Assembly: GCA_963402885.1 (NCBI GenBank) | Contig: OY727093.1 | Coordinates: forward strand, 5,084,001 to 5,148,000 | DNA from: Antedon bifida | Lineage: Eukaryota; Echinodermata; Crinoidea; Comatulida; Antedonidae | DNA length: 64,000 bases | Direction of reading: 5' to 3' | Shown: positions 1-13,150 of the stretch, in pieces | Position numbering within the stretch: position 1 is the stretch's first letter | Layout of the letters: each line of letters starts with the position of its first letter | Translations under genes and position numbers: made by a program | The notes under the pieces: model-generated | What the model saw: the letters and a program-made list of their open reading frames with translations, nothing else | The model's database searches: none | Told to the model about the DNA's origin: nothing

Positions 1-765
1 TACAAAAATAAAAAAGCATAAATTTATCATATGTTTCAAAAATAAATGAAAAGAACAATCTGTACAGTATCTGAACTTTATATTGGAAATAGTAAGACTC
101 AGTTGCTATCGTAACTGCTTTCTAAAAATATGTTTGTACTTAAAGTAAAATTTATGCTTACCCCCCAACCCTTACCCAGGAGAAACATTAAATAAGGAGA
201 TAATATTTTATGTGGGCCACCCCAGAGATGAGCGAGAAATGTTGTTACCTGTATCGTTTTATCATTGTAAATAATGTAGTGAAGTAATTTGAACTTTATC
301 TACACAGTATTACAAATCTGTTTCCAAATATACATTTTTACCATTAACAAATTAAAAGATAAAAGTCAGCTACTGTGAATAGCCTGTATGTTGCATTGGC
401 ACACCATAGATGACTTGGAACAGCTTGTACAATCCAGCTACTGAGATTGCCTTCCATAGCCATCATAACCCATTTGCCATGTGATATTTAAGCTCAAGCC
501 TAACTCCTGCAATTGCATCAGGGAGGATTTATCTAGGTACCTGTACAGTTTTACTATTGGGAAATTTTCCTTGCCAATAAATTCATTCTAGGCATAACAA
601 TAGTTGTCATTTAGGTAAGTTTGAACTAGGTAATCAGATTCAGCCAAGTCGTACAAGTTGAACCCATTCCCTATCGTTTTATCCCCATGTGTTTTCTTAC
701 CTTGTTTAAACGTTTAACCCTATTGTTATCCAGTAAAATTACTTTTTTACTTGCTGTTTTTTCAG
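1..765. other. Non-coding stretch upstream of first visible semaphorin exon
   Basis: I see no exon here that continues the sema domain. The first recognisable exon starts at 766 in the middle of a reading frame, so this stretch is most likely intron of the semaphorin gene whose 5' part lies outside the window. No promoter or RNA gene is evident. Confidence 0.5.
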
Positions 766-3700
766 GGTGTACTTTTTGTTGGAACAAACAGTCAAATAAT
801 CCAAGTTCCTGTCCATCGATGTGATAGATTTTTAACTCAAAGGTATTTACCAATAATTCATATGAAATTATTATGAATTAAGCAGCCAAGGTCTCAAATT
901 TGTTTTTATCAAAAGGTGTTGATAAATTCAGACATTTAAGCCAAGAATATAGACTGATTTCCCATTATATAAGCTCTATAGGCCATACAATATTTTAATG
1001 GTTTATGGCAGGGTAATCTTAATCAGTGAAATTTTTGTTCATAATATGAAACATTTTATGATTAGTTTACAGTACACTGGCATGTCCAAAGCCTAAGCCT
1101 TGGGCTTATGTATTTTTATGTATATTTTTCAGTGATTGTATCGATGCGAAAGACCCATATTGTGGCTGGGATCGTAAGAAAGGAATGTGCACTACCTTTA
1201 CCGACAGGTACTAATATTTTAACTATATTTTTGAGAATTTGAAAATAAAAATGTTAATTGGTAATATAATACACTAGTTTTCCCTTAAGAATCTGTAGCT
1301 CTTTATCCCCAAATGTTCTGTTAAATTAAATTATTCCATAATAAATTTATTATTTCAACCAACCCAACACTCCCAGTTTAAAATAATGGTAGCAATAATT
1401 GTTTGGTAACACAAATTATTGAAGTAACTAACTGGATTTCAAATTCAATTTTAGATTTAAAAGCAATAAGCTAAATCAAGACAGACAGAGAGAAAGGCTA
1501 AAGCTCTGTCTACACTATCAAACTAGTTTGATGTGTCCAAATATGGTAGAGATATGCCCAAATATGGTAGTGATGTGACATCATCATATCCATATTGAGA
1601 ACATCAAATTTTGTTGTCACATAAAATTTGATAATGTATACAGAGCTTTAGTTTCTGTTCATTGGTTAATGAGAGTACCTTGAAAAGTAGTTTGTTATAG
1701 TATTCAATGATTTAATATAAAATATTTATTAATTGTAGTAAGGATAAGCTTCAATCAAACCATTAATAATATTTAATTGAGTACAATGATATGAACGCTT
1801 TATTACTTAATCTAATTTCCTATTTTATTTAACTAATTAGTTTTAGTTTATCACGATGGCTACAAGTTATTGACAGTTGTCCTGTACAGCACAGTATTGC
1901 AGGTAAGTTATCAAAATAACAAATTACTTCCGATTACAACTAAAGATTGACATCTTGGCCTTCATTTTAAAATCAATTTTTTTTTTACAGTTTTTAAAGT
2001 TGTTTAGTGGTCTTTACATATTGATTTTATTCTAGTTATAACTTGAACATTTGTAATGTTTTTCATGAGGTTGTCCTTAATCCTCAAGTGGTTTTAATGA
2101 GCTATGTTCTGTTTCATGAGGTTGTCCTCAATCCTCCAGTGCTAATCTCTAAATATGCAATCAAGTAACAAACAAGATATTGTGGTGACAGGACTGGTTT
2201 GAAATGACCATCAGCACTCACTTGTCAGTAATTAAAAAACACAAAAAAAGATTTAAGTCATCCTTAGTAATGTGAATATCAACAGATGGCAGTTTTAAAA
2301 TAACTACATTGTATGTATATATAGAGAAAGTAAACCTTTTTTTTTGGATATCATAAAATGCTTGTATTGTTGTAAACAAACGACAGCCAAAAGTAAAAGT
2401 TTTTGTTGGATCAGACATTTCAGGTTGAATTACAGGAAATACTGAGTCATATATAAATTTAAACAGAAATATTATAAGTATAAAACGTTAACGTGAAAGA
2501 TTCATAGCAATTGTTGCCTGCCACTCCGGCAAGTTCATGCAACTCTTGACGCAGCTGTTCTGCGAATCCCACAGATCATAATCTCGCCATCCAAAGTCAA
2601 AAGTACTTCTTTATAACATGTATACAAAGAAGCTGTGCAATATCTTATTGTATTCAGCAATTTTCACTTATTTTGTAACAGTCGATGGAGGTTATGGTCC
2701 GTGGTTGCCATGGGTGCCCTGTAAAAGTCCCATAGGAAAGGAACGTTGCTTCTGTCGGAAACGGGAATGTGATTCACCGAAGCCACAACATGGCGGACGA
2801 GACTGCGGTGGGGATTTTATACAGGTGGCTAATTGTTCAGGTAAGTTATGGGATTTTTAAATGTTTTGTTAGCTAATATTAAATTTAGATGTATAATTGA
2901 TTGACTTAATAAAACTCTTTCACAATACAATCAAGCCAAGTTAACTTTTACTTCTCTTAAGTTCATAATAATAAATTACAATATTGTATTTGATTAAACT
3001 ATGAGGAGTAAAATCCAAAAAAAAGCTTGTGATAGGCAGCCAATACATTAATTGTATAGGAGATTCCTGAATATGGCAAGCCAACTATTATGTAAGCGTG
3101 TTAACATAAAGCTTTGGTGAACACAAAATTAGGTCATGTATTTGTTGGCATTACCTTTATTTAGCCTCTCCTACCTCTGTTACACTAGTGAGTCAGGCTA
3201 CCACTAATATTCTATGAATCCTCTAATCAGGGATAAAACTAAGTGCCAAGAACCTGCGGGTGGCAAGATCTCTAACTTATCTTAGAGGCTTCTTAGTTTG
3301 TGTGCTAATAGACTTAAAGAAACTAAGAGAATATTTATGGTTACCAAATACAGTATGTGATATCCAACAAAACTATTTTTTTAGGATGGCTCTATTTATC
3401 TTTACAAAAACAAGATTTAGAAGGATGATAAATTACATTTTTCCTTCATAAATTCCAAGATAATTTTATCTTAATATTTCGATTATGATCCAATGTCAAC
3501 TGTCAATGCTTTATAAATGCAATTCATGTCTTTCATTAGATAGTGGGAAAATGACACTTTATAACAACTTTATCATACTTCACTCGTTAAAGGAAATATT
3601 ATATGTTTTACCATGAATTATAATTACTGTTGACAACAAATATTAATTGAATTAAGTTGTGCTGGGAAATAGAAAAAAATGTTCCCCTCAGGATTATTTG

Positions 3701-6700
3701 AACGTGCCAAGAGCAGTAATGGTATAGTTAATTCTACGATATGTATTACATAGTTGTCAAAAGTATTGCTCCAAAATTCAGTAGTTTAACATATATTTAG
3801 TTTACAATTTAGAATAATTGATTTCTTTAGCAGTTGGATGTATTAATATAGTAGAACACCTCCTTTGAGACACCCTTGTTAAAGCATTCCTTAAAATGTA
3901 TTTTTTTGGCTTTGACATTCCATTTTGGTCCTAAAGGCCAATTTACACAGATGAATCTGTATCTATCCTGAGCTGAAACCGCCTGTCCACTCTGGGATTT
4001 TGTAAATGGTCATAAGGAATATTACATAGATTCTACATTTTTATTACGGTTACCTCTCGTCTGTGTTAACTGGCCTTAAGGATGAGAACCTAATGATCAT
4101 ATTCTTCATAAAGATTTTTTAACAATGCTAAGTATTGGTTTGAATTGCCTATATTTGGTAAATTTACATGTTAAAATTTGTCCAGTTGTTTAATTTTATT
4201 AAAATGTTTAATCCTGCAGGGCACTGGGAGGAATGGAGTAGCTGGGGAAATTGCTCCTCCGATTGTGGAATTGGTCTTCAGAAAAGAACTCGCAAGTGTA
4301 TCGGATCAGAAATATGTTTTGGAAATTCTTCTGAGTCCAGAGAATGCAATCTAGCCCCATGTAAAAGTGAGTTAAAAAACGATTAAATTTACTTACTAGA
4401 AAGTTGTGTTTGTAGAATTGTTTTAGACACAAATGTACAAACTGGCTGAGCTAACTGGCATCAAGGATGTTACTGCACAGTATACTTGAAAGTCTGTTTA
4501 GGGTTCAGCATTTTTAACTGCTCCTCAATTGAATAACAGATATAAAGAAAGCCTACCATTGGACACCGTGGACCATCAAGAATTTAACCACAGATGGCTA
4601 CGTGCTTCATCGATCTCGTGTTGCCTGCCGGGCTAATGTGGAATCAACCAGTTTGATAAGGATAACGCAAAGAAGAGAACAAACCCAAGAGTGTTCATTT
4701 AATGATGCTAGTTCATGTTGGCCAGATTCGGGTGAGTTGGTATCTAATGGTGTGTTTTTGAGTAAATGGTGGTTGTGCTAATGGTTTCAAAGATGTTATG
4801 TTGCTGGTAGTATGGTACTGATGGTGGTGGTGATGGTAGTATGGTACTGATGAGGTTGTTGTAGTGGTGGTAGTGTAATTCTGACGCCAGCAGAATTAAA
4901 ATGATGGTTGTGGTGTGGTACTGGTGGTTGTGGAGTTTTTGTGATGGCTAAGCTCTTGAGTAATAGTTCTTGTGTAGTGATGTGTTCATAAATGGTTCTG
5001 GTGGTGGTGAGGGTGATGATAAGGGTGATGTATTATGATGAAATTACTTTTGGTGATATTAAAAATAAACCAAAAAAAAGACAAACCTTTATTTTTAATT
5101 CTAAAGAATATTTTGGGGGATACACAAACTGGTCACCTTGGCTACCTTGCACCAAGACTTGTGGCTGGGGCGTTCAAATGAGGTATCGAGGCTGCATACC
5201 AGGACACAAGTTATGCAAGTCAGGGCAGCACCAGCAAAAGACCTGCAAAATTGCAGAATGCCCAGGTAACATAGATATTATAAACAAGATTGTTATACAG
5301 TACTACAGCTTATATTAAATATACACTTCAGCGATTATATTGTTCCTTTTGTCTTAACAACATAGTACATACACTCGACTACAGTATAATATTAAAATAA
5401 TAGTAATTAATAATAACATACTATATTCTAGAAGTATTAGGCAAAAAAAATGTGGTGCTTGATTTATTACTAAATTTGTGGGAAGTTTTGCAGGTTTGCA
5501 TTTTGATGAATACTAATTCTTTCACTACCCTCATCGCAAACAGAAAGAAAAACTGACTGGTTTTTTTTTCCAAGTAATTAAATTAGCGAATCGTATGCCT
5601 GAACTCTTCCAAGAACTTTACTGATAACTACCATTTTCTACCTAAATATTTGCCAACACTCATAATTAAATCATTCATTCATGAATAATTTCTGCAGTGA
5701 CTGTTTCATCATTATTTGAAATTTGGCCAATGTTAGTCACTTGACACACAAGTCAACTGCCCACTATTTATAACTATGATTAACTTGTCCTTCGGCTGTT
5801 TACTTAAATCTCTGGTGTATATATTCTTTTTTTTTTACTGGAAGTCCAGATTAAATCTAAAACTAAATATGATTCCTGCAGGAAATTGGGGATAGGGTAA
5901 GGTGTGTGGGTGGTACAGTGGTATCTAATTTCATGTTCCATTTTGATAACATTTTGTTCCAAGATCAAGATTTTTGTTTGTCTATCACAAACTCCTCTTC
6001 TCTATAGTGTAAGGGACCGATTTAATTACTGAAACATTTGTCAACAGAAAAGCTTGAAACTATAAAAAATAATGACGATTAAAATGATGATGTTACTTAT
6101 CCAACAGTAAAAGGCCAGTGGAACTGCTGGACTGCTTGGAGCGAATGCTCTGCTACTTGTGGTCCCGGTGTACAACACAGATATCGCACATGCACTAACC
6201 CTTCCCCTGCTTTTAAGGGGTCACTATGTGTGGGTGACAACTCACAGGTGCAGCAATGTCAACTGAAGGAATGTCCAGGTACGATGGTGTACTAACTCTT
6301 AATACTAATTTATTTAAATTATTGTTTTATATTAATTTTTTTAAGCCACCACAATATTTGCATTTCTAAAGCGAGTCAAATGAATAAGCAGTTAAGGCAG
6401 GGGCTCCGTTTACTGCACAATTCAGCAATATTGGCATTGGTTCGAGGCTGACTCGCTCCTATTTCTGGTGGCGCAGCAAGTCTTCTCGGATAAGGACTAT
6501 TAACTGTAGGTCCAGTATACACAGTTATAACCTGTGTGCACTTTAAAGAACCTAGTTCATTATTCGAAAAGAATAGAAGGTTACCCCGGTGAACTGGTTC
6601 ACAAAATAGCCTCTGTATTAGGGGGATTACCACCTATCTGATGAGACTATTGGTAATCCTCTGCCAAATGTGCCTAAAGAAAAATTGAATTTGTTAACTA

Positions 6701-8795
6701 CTGATATTTATGACATTCATTTGTTTTCTTAAATGCTTTGGTAAATAAAGGTTTTGGCATATTATATTAATGGTGGTGGAACAAATGGTATGGTATTGTT
6801 TTAGTAAAATGTGCTTTTTTTGGTGAATTTGTAAAGTAATATGAATTATAACATATTCGAGTATATCCTAATTGCCATTATATTATCCACTAATAAACAT
6901 TCGTTATTTGTATGTTATCACATATTTTAAACAGTAATTTGATTGATTTGTATTAATGATAATTAATTGAAATTTTTGGTGAATTATTACTTATAATTCT
7001 TTAATTCATTTGTTCACTCACTCATTTAATTAATCAATGATTATTTTGTCAATTATTATTTAAAAAAATTATATTATTACTTCATTCATTCACTTATTCA
7101 TTCATTCATTTTATTTTTTTAATGAAATGTAAGTACAGAAAAATGTAGTATGTAGTTTTTATCATGATTTTGATGTTTTGAGATTGCTTATCATTTAGTT
7201 TACAATGGATGGAAGAATTGGGGAGATTGGTCTAATTGTCGGAACAACCGTCGACACCGAGCTCGTCGCTGTGATTTCTTGTTCCCAGTGAATGGCATGT
7301 GCTCGGGATGCGGCAAAGAAGTTGAGTTTTGTGGGAAAGATATACGCGATTTCAAGCTCGTGGCAGGTACGAACAGGTTGACATTAGGTGAGGTCAGGTT
7401 GTAAAGAATTCAAAATATAATTAGAGAAGATAGAATAGAAGATTTTGTGTTGTTTGCAACTAACACAACATAATCAAGTATTGTGTGAGTGTCGTATGAT
7501 GATAGAGGTGAAGTCCATCATAGTTGGCTTGGTATCTAACATAACCTGGTACAGTACTTTTAGATTCTGATGTGTACAATTTAGTTGTATGCCTTATTTT
7601 TGCTATTAGAAGTTCTGTAATAGTTATATTTAGTTTATCATTTAACTATTAAAACATTCTTTATAATGATTTGGATTTTTAATATAATAAATTACAGTAG
7701 AACCCCTATTAGGACCCAACAAAGTGTCCCCTTAATAGGCATGTCCCAAAGGAAAGGGTTCTACTACTATAACCTATATAACTGTAGAACATTTACAATA
7801 TACTGTAGTAGTTTAAATTATACAGTAGCTTTATATGCAATGTAGAATAGACATATTTTTGCTTCATTGTAGTGGACATTTTAAGCCCTGTCTACACTAT
7901 CAAACTTTATGTGACAACAAAATCTGATGTACCCATATATGGACATGATGATGTCATATCACTACCATATTTGTGCATATCACTTCCATATTTGAGCACA
8001 TCACATGTTTTTGTTACATAAAGCGTGATAGACTTGTTACTAATAAAAGAATGATTAAATCTTGTTCAAATAATAATTCACCATTCCATCAAGAAGCCAC
8101 TGACAGGTCAGGGTAACAGTGCAATTTGGTGACATTGACAATGAATCAGATATGAGTAATATGTGTTAATTTAATTTCATTTTTGACAAATCATTGAAAA
8201 TATAAACTAAAGTGACTTACAGAGTTGCACTCTTTTAAAACAAATTATTTCTGTCATCAAATACTCCCCAAAATTTTAGAACGAACAAATCTTTTAGAAG
8301 AGATAAAAATCCAATTAAATAAGGTATAAATATGCTCTGGGGTGAAATTATCGACTGTTGTACATTTATCAACTGTTGTACAAATTTAAAAACTTTTTTT
8401 GTGTGCTGTTGTCCTCTTTTTTAAGCCAATTATCATATAATATTTGCGAGAATCTCACCACTTCAATTTTTATCATAACAGGAAGTGCGAAAGCCTCTCC
8501 TAGTGGATACAACTTAGACGACGCAGAAGAAGACTGTGCGGAAAAGGCAAAGATGGAACGTGTTTACATAGTGATGGTTGCCATGGGATCAGCGATAGCT
8601 GGGGCTGTCGTCTGCTTAACTGTTCTATCATCATATAACAAACACAAGACAAGTTCATTAGACAGTGAGCTCGAAGACACGTCCGAGTCATTTGTTACCG
8701 AGTTTGACCTCGACGGGTACTCGGATAAAAAATCAACGGACAGTGATGTGTCTTCTGGTGCTAAATCAAAAGTATGCTGCTCGCCGAAGCGTTGA
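766..8795 (+). CDS. Sema5: Semaphorin-5-like transmembrane protein, 3' part (5' end outside window)
   Basis: Class 5 semaphorins are membrane guidance cues that bind plexins and, through thrombospondin repeats, glycosaminoglycans. Exons: 766-842, 1133-1207, 1841-1902 (alternative acceptor 1847, same frame), 2682-2840, 4220-4366, 4540-4731, 5107-5265, 6108-6278, 7199-7366, 8482-8795. They join in one frame to 507 residues ending at TGA 8793-8795. Visible in order: the end of the sema propeller (LFVGTNSQIIQVPVHRC), a PSI domain (DCIDAKDPYCGWD), a CPV linker, six thrombospondin type-1 units (for example GHWEEWSSWGNCSSDCGIG), one membrane segment (about VYIVMVAMGSAIAGAVVCL) and a tail of about 55 residues. 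The third unit (4540-4731) is divergent, as in vertebrate SEMA5. The last (7199-7366) is degenerate. Vertebrate SEMA5 has seven repeats; six are visible here. The module exons are phase 1-1. Family is certain; the A/B paralogue is not decidable. Confidence 0.95.
1499..1651. mobile_element. Hairpin MITE, family A (GCTCTGTCTACACTATCAAA ends)
   Basis: The left end reads CTAAAGCTCTGTCTACACTA and the right end is its inverted form (ATGTATACAGAGCTTTAG). The interior has the family's CCAAATATGGTAG and CATCATATCCATA blocks, themselves arranged as an inverted repeat. It lies in a semaphorin intron. At least seven relatives occur in the window. No coding capacity, so it is a non-autonomous element. Confidence 0.8.
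3931..4080. mobile_element. Hairpin MITE, family C (AAGGCCAATTTACACAGA ends)
   Basis: The left end CTAAAGGCCAATTTACACAG is matched by an inverted right end CTGTGTTAACTGGCCTTAAG. The interior has TGTATCTATCCTGAGC and AATGGTCATAAGGAAT, both shared with a second copy at 17299-17487. It sits in the semaphorin intron just before the exon at 4220. Confidence 0.75.
4790..5060 (+). repeat. GGT/GAT-rich low-complexity tract
   Basis: Irregular runs of TGGTGGTGATGGTAG-like words fill much of this semaphorin intron, including a near repeat of AGTATGGTACTGATG. It makes a spurious open frame entering the exon at 5107. The real exon starts after TTCTAAAG at 5106. Confidence 0.7.
6380..6660. repeat. Dispersed repeat, family E copy 1
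   Basis: The block GTGCACTTTAAAGAACCTAG, preceded by GTAGGTCCAGTATACAC, is shared with the repeat at about 35495-35660. The downstream part has the same TACC(C/T)(C/T)GGTG pattern. It lies in a semaphorin intron. The upstream half (6390-6500) contains GGTTCGAGGCTG, resembling a polymerase III B box, so a SINE origin is possible but not shown. Confidence 0.5.
7881..8036. mobile_element. Hairpin MITE, family A, decayed copy
   Basis: Begins TTAAGCCCTGTCTACACTAT and has the internal CCATATATGGACATGATGAT and ACCATATTTG blocks of family A. The right terminus is eroded (AAAGCGTGATAGACTTG). It is in the last semaphorin intron. Confidence 0.7.
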
Positions 8796-8801
8796 AATAA
8801 A
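8796..8801 (+). promoter_or_regulatory. Poly(A) signal AATAAA of the semaphorin gene
   Basis: AATAAA directly follows the stop codon. A second AATAAA near 8876 is better spaced to serve the transcript end, so the first may not be the one used. Confidence 0.45.
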
Positions 8802-9949
8802 ATATTAAATTTAATGTATTGAGACAAATTAAAATAGACAAATCGAGGAGTTATTGCTCCTTGGTACGTTAGCAAAATAAATTGTATAAATGTAATAATT
8901 GTTATATAATGTATGATCATTTTAATAGACCTATATATAATTAGTATTATAATTTTTTTACATATTTTAACTTTGAAGTTTGTTATTTTTTGTACATTTT
9001 AAGTATTTAATTGTTTGTTATATGGACAGAGAATATCTACAGATAGTATTAATATCCTAAATATGGATGTGAAGGGACATAATTATATAAGTAATTATAG
9101 CATCATTTTTAAAATAATAAGTGAAAACATATTTTTGTCAGCAAAGTATTATAGGATAAATTTATGTATTCAAAATGTTTGAAGAATTAAACGCCAGTAA
9201 CTTTCTTCTTAATTTATTGGTCTATAGGTGGCGCTATCCTTGCTTGAGTTATCACAACTTGTTGTCCCTCTATTGATGAATTTAGTATAGCACTAAAGGC
9301 CAAATTGTTTGATAATGGTGATATGCTGGTTATTGAATTCATTTTTTAAATGAAATGTATTTAAATCATGGATTTATAGATCCATGTTTAAATCGTATCT
9401 TGTATTCAAACGTTTGAATAACTGTACCAGCTTATAATAGAAAAAAATGTAAAAGTTTAATATTTATAATATATTAATATCGCTTTTTACTGTAAATTGA
9501 TTATAAATATATGCTTAAATGTAAATGAATATTCATGTTCCATTGATTAAAATATTTCAATGTAATGATGTAATTTGCATAATATAATAATAATTAAGTA
9601 TTAATTTATTACCGTTTAATGATTGTTATTACAAAGTGTAAAAACTAGAAAGATAATTAAACTACATTTTAATGTTAAAACATTCTTATAATATAATGTT
9701 TAATTTGAAATGATAACATGAAAGAAATAACACTTATATATCATAAATGTAACACTACGTCGACTAATTTAGGTTCTTCATTTTTGGTTGCATTTATCTG
9801 ATTAATTTAACTATTTAATTGGTTTTGGTTTGATTCAATTTAATTGTTATACGTCGAAAAGTAGTATATGAACAAATAAACATTCCTGTAAAGAAAATGA
9901 AATGACAGATATTTAAACCTATAAAATCGTTGTTTTGCCGTCGACAATT

Positions 9950-10150
9950 ATAATTAATAATAATAATAATATCCTGTATTTATATAGCGCCTTGTGAAAC
10001 CTTTAAGCGCTGAACATTATTACCCCAGTCATGTTTTGGATCAAACACCTATGGAAACATACTCCCATAATGCAGCTAGTAATCAGCGCAAAGTTGTGTC
10101 TTGATCTAACCGGGTTCCCATTTATACACCTGGGTGGGGAGAGGTAAACG
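9950..10150. repeat. Probable SINE-like dispersed repeat with (TAA)n flank
   Basis: Starts with an (ATA)n run followed by TATTTATATAGCGCCTTGTG, AAGCGCTGAACATTATTACC and later CCGGGTTCCCATTTATACAC. I recognise this as a repeat type common in marine invertebrate genomes. Only one copy is in the window, so repeat status rests on familiarity, not on an internal comparison. Confidence 0.4.
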
Positions 10151-10885
10151 TAAATAAAGTATATTGTCTAAAGAGATTTTCGCGCGCACATGTCCAGTAT
10201 ATTACAGGTAAACGTAGACCTGTACATGAACCGGTGTAAGTATTCTGACCACAGAGGAAAGCTGATTCACATTCAAAAAGTAGAATGTATATGGGACCAT
10301 GTAACGTGAAAGATGACGTTGACGGTATGCATTAGTGTAATGGAGGAGAATTCCGTAATTATTAAATTATAATTTGTGAAAACCATGGAGGTGAAAACTG
10401 AGGACTACTTCAAAGTTTTAAAACATTCTATTTCTTTTCTGTAAATAGTGTTATTTATTATCTTGCATGCATTGATTTTTAACTTAGACTAAAAGTGGTA
10501 TGAATCAATTGTTACTGAATGGTAGGCCTATCTTATATGGTATAAATTATATACAAATAAATATACCGTTAACGTACGTTGTATCCATCTTAATACTTTT
10601 AAATGTATTATTATTATTTATACACTAATTTATTAATTATTCAAATATTGGAATTTTAATTTTATTGCAGCTAGGACAACTTCTATACAATATAAAGGCA
10701 TGCAGTTGATATACGTGGAACCATGGTGGAACTTATGGGGGCTATTTTAAAGATTGGTACGTATGTTTATTAATTATTTCAAAATTATTGAGTTACTGTA
10801 CTTATAATTTAAAAAGTTTGGTTTTGGGAATATAATGTAAAGTGAAGTCTGTGTGCCACATCGTTGCGCCCATAACTCGGCCGCT

Positions 10886-10975
10886 TAAGGTTGATCCATC
10901 GCGTTGTGTGATTGGTCAAATTACTTGCGCTGCGCTTACGTCCTTGCGTTGCGCTTACGTCCTTGCGTTTTGTTC
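10886..10975. mobile_element. Family B hairpin element, fragment
   Basis: Carries GTGATTGGTCAAATTACTTG and a tandem pair of TTGCG(T/C)TGCGCTTACGTCC, which match the inner right arm of family B. No outer GGTTCCCACTAG end is present. Confidence 0.55.
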
Positions 10976-11299
10976 ATTTTATTTAATATTATTGGGGTTT
11001 TTTCTGGTTTGTTGACATGTTTTCGAAATAGTTTTTAGTTCAATTTTCCGTTTATTGGTTTATTGTGCAGGGAAGCAAGGGCCCATCAATATGTTACCAT
11101 ATAGTGCAGATAAATTGAATCACTTGTGATTTATTATAAAGAAATTATGTTGTGCATTCCAGGGTCGTTGTGCGTGGAAGCAGCTTGTAGCTTTCTACAG
11201 TAATTAGTTCATTCATCTAGTTCGTTGTCTATCTGACATTTATTATAATTCCGAAACATACCGGAAATGATCGCTTCAGTAAAATAAAGCTTTGTTGAC

Positions 11300-11396
11300 A
11301 CTCGGACGCAACGCAAGCGAATTGACCAATCACACATGGATTATTCGAAGTGTTGATTTTGATTGGTCAATTCGCTTGCGTTGCGGTTTTCGTCCT
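11300..11396. mobile_element. Family B hairpin element, inner part
   Basis: CGCAACGCAAGCGAATTGAC on the left is the inverted complement of GTCAATTCGCTTGCGTTGCG on the right, around a 30-base loop containing TTATTCGAAGTGTTG. The outer termini are absent. Confidence 0.65.
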
Positions 11397-11400
11397 TTCT

Positions 11401-11585
11401 CTAAAGCGTGGTTCCCACTAGCGACGCAACGCAAGGACGTAACGCAACGCAAGTGAATTGACCAATCACAAGCGATGGCTTATTCGCTTGTGATTGCTAA
11501 CTGTCTATAACTTCGCTTGTCATTGGTTAAAACGCTTGCGTTGCGTTTACGTCCTTGCGTTACGTTCTAGTGGGAACCAAGCTTT
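11401..11585. mobile_element. Family B hairpin element, complete copy
   Basis: Left end AAAGCGTGGTTCCCACTAG with CGCAACGCAAGGACGTAACG. Right end CGTCCTTGCGTTACGTTCTA then GTGGGAACCAAGCTTTT. The two halves are long imperfect inverted repeats around TTATTCGCTTGTGATTG. Non-coding, so MITE-like. Confidence 0.75.
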
Positions 11586-11729
11586 TAAGCTTGGTTCCCA
11601 CTAGAACGTAACGCAAGGACGTAACGCAACGTGATTTGAACAATCACAAACAGTCGGTTGTGATTGGTCAAATCACCTACGGTTGCGCTTACATCATTGC
11701 GTTGCGTCTCCAGTTGGAAATCAAGCGTA
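11586..11729. mobile_element. Family B hairpin element, adjacent second copy
   Basis: Starts TAAGCTTGGTTCCCACTAG immediately after the previous copy and ends with a diverged CTCCAGTTGGAAATCAAGCG. The interior has ACAATCACAAACAGTCGG/TTGTGATTGGTCAAATC. Head-to-tail adjacency suggests nested or tandem insertion. A further fragment follows at 11730-11830. Confidence 0.7.
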
Positions 11730-13150
11730 AGGACACATATGCAACGCAAAGACGTAAGCGCATCACGTCAAATTATTTGACCAATCACAAATGACTATTA
11801 TTCGGACTGTTCATTGGTCAAGCGCGGCAGCACGTTGTCTTTTTTTTCATATGAGCCCGTAGACATTTTGACAAATTATAATAGACTGGGAATTACCGTA
11901 GGACTACGTAAGAGCTATCCAAATATAAAACATGCCGGTGTCGAAAATACCGTAGTGAGATAGGCACTCTCGAAAACTCAATATATTTCATAAGATTTGA
12001 TCATTAAAATACTGTATCTATTTTACGGTAACATCATCAACTCGATTTCCGAATACCGAATTGTTTTTCTCTCTTTGACAACAATAACAGGAGGTAAAAA
12101 AAATAATTATCGGCAGCCTGAGCAACATCCGACAATAACAACATGAACAACATCAAGTCAACACACCATGTATATATTGATTACTTTATAATATGACGTT
12201 AATTCGCGTCATTCTGTGTTGTTTCTTCGTCGTCAGCCCACTGCCCTTCCCTTCTTTACCCCCAGGGTACAGTTTCTGTCAACGCAAGTTGTTGGAGCTA
12301 TGTATGTATACTGCTAAGACGTCACGGTAAATGGTGACGTCATAGCGGCATGTGTAAGCATGTTGACAATTCCATTACGAAGTTGGGAAAAGGCTTGAGG
12401 GCGAGAGACACACGACACATGTTTAGACGAAAGGACGAATTATTGTCAACATAGTAAATCGCAAAGTTAATAAGAAAATACAATTTCGAAAAGAAGACGC
12501 AAATTCCGTTTTTCTACAGCCGAGGTGTCAATGTTCGATGCTGATTTTCGGCACTATCGAATACGAAGGTTTTCTTTATCTAACAGGTGTATGCAATTTT
12601 CTATTGATTCCAAGAATTAACAGTCTATGATTTCCTCTAGCATTTTGTCAACTTTCGCGCTTTATGAACAATTTCTGGAAATTCACGTTTTAAATATGTA
12701 TTGTCCCCTGAAAAAAATAATGTTTTTGGGGAACAATGCATTTTTAACAAAATATTTTATATGAAATTCATGTCTGTAGCTGAGCTGTACATACATGTAC
12801 AACACTTTACTGTTAATACACGTTCTGTATTATGTATTTGTAGGTCTTAATTTGTTTATACTAATTGTTTATTTATAGGAATAAGCACAAGATAACAATA
12901 CGAATCTTATGAAATTGGCAAGAAAAAAACGGCTAAGCATGGGGTAAGAGGACAAAAATAATTATAAAGCAAATTCAACTCTATTGTAGAATATGTCTTT
13001 ATTTAAACATCTCTTTGTAGTTGTATGTACTAAAAGCCTTCAATTACCTCATAAACATTTTATTACGATCTTAACAATAGAATAATAGTTACGATTTCAA
13101 TAGAATTAACGTAAATGTTGTATGTTCGCGTGTTAGATTATTTCTTAACA

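Noticed and set aside
2618-2681. ATG and hydrophobic leader just before the first thrombospondin exon, looking like a secreted protein start
   Set aside because: It is intron sequence that happens to be open. The acceptor TTTTGTAACAG at 2681 and the phase match to upstream exons show this is an internal semaphorin exon.
6376-6633. - strand 85-codon open frame
   Set aside because: It coincides with the family E dispersed repeat in a semaphorin intron and shows no protein motif.
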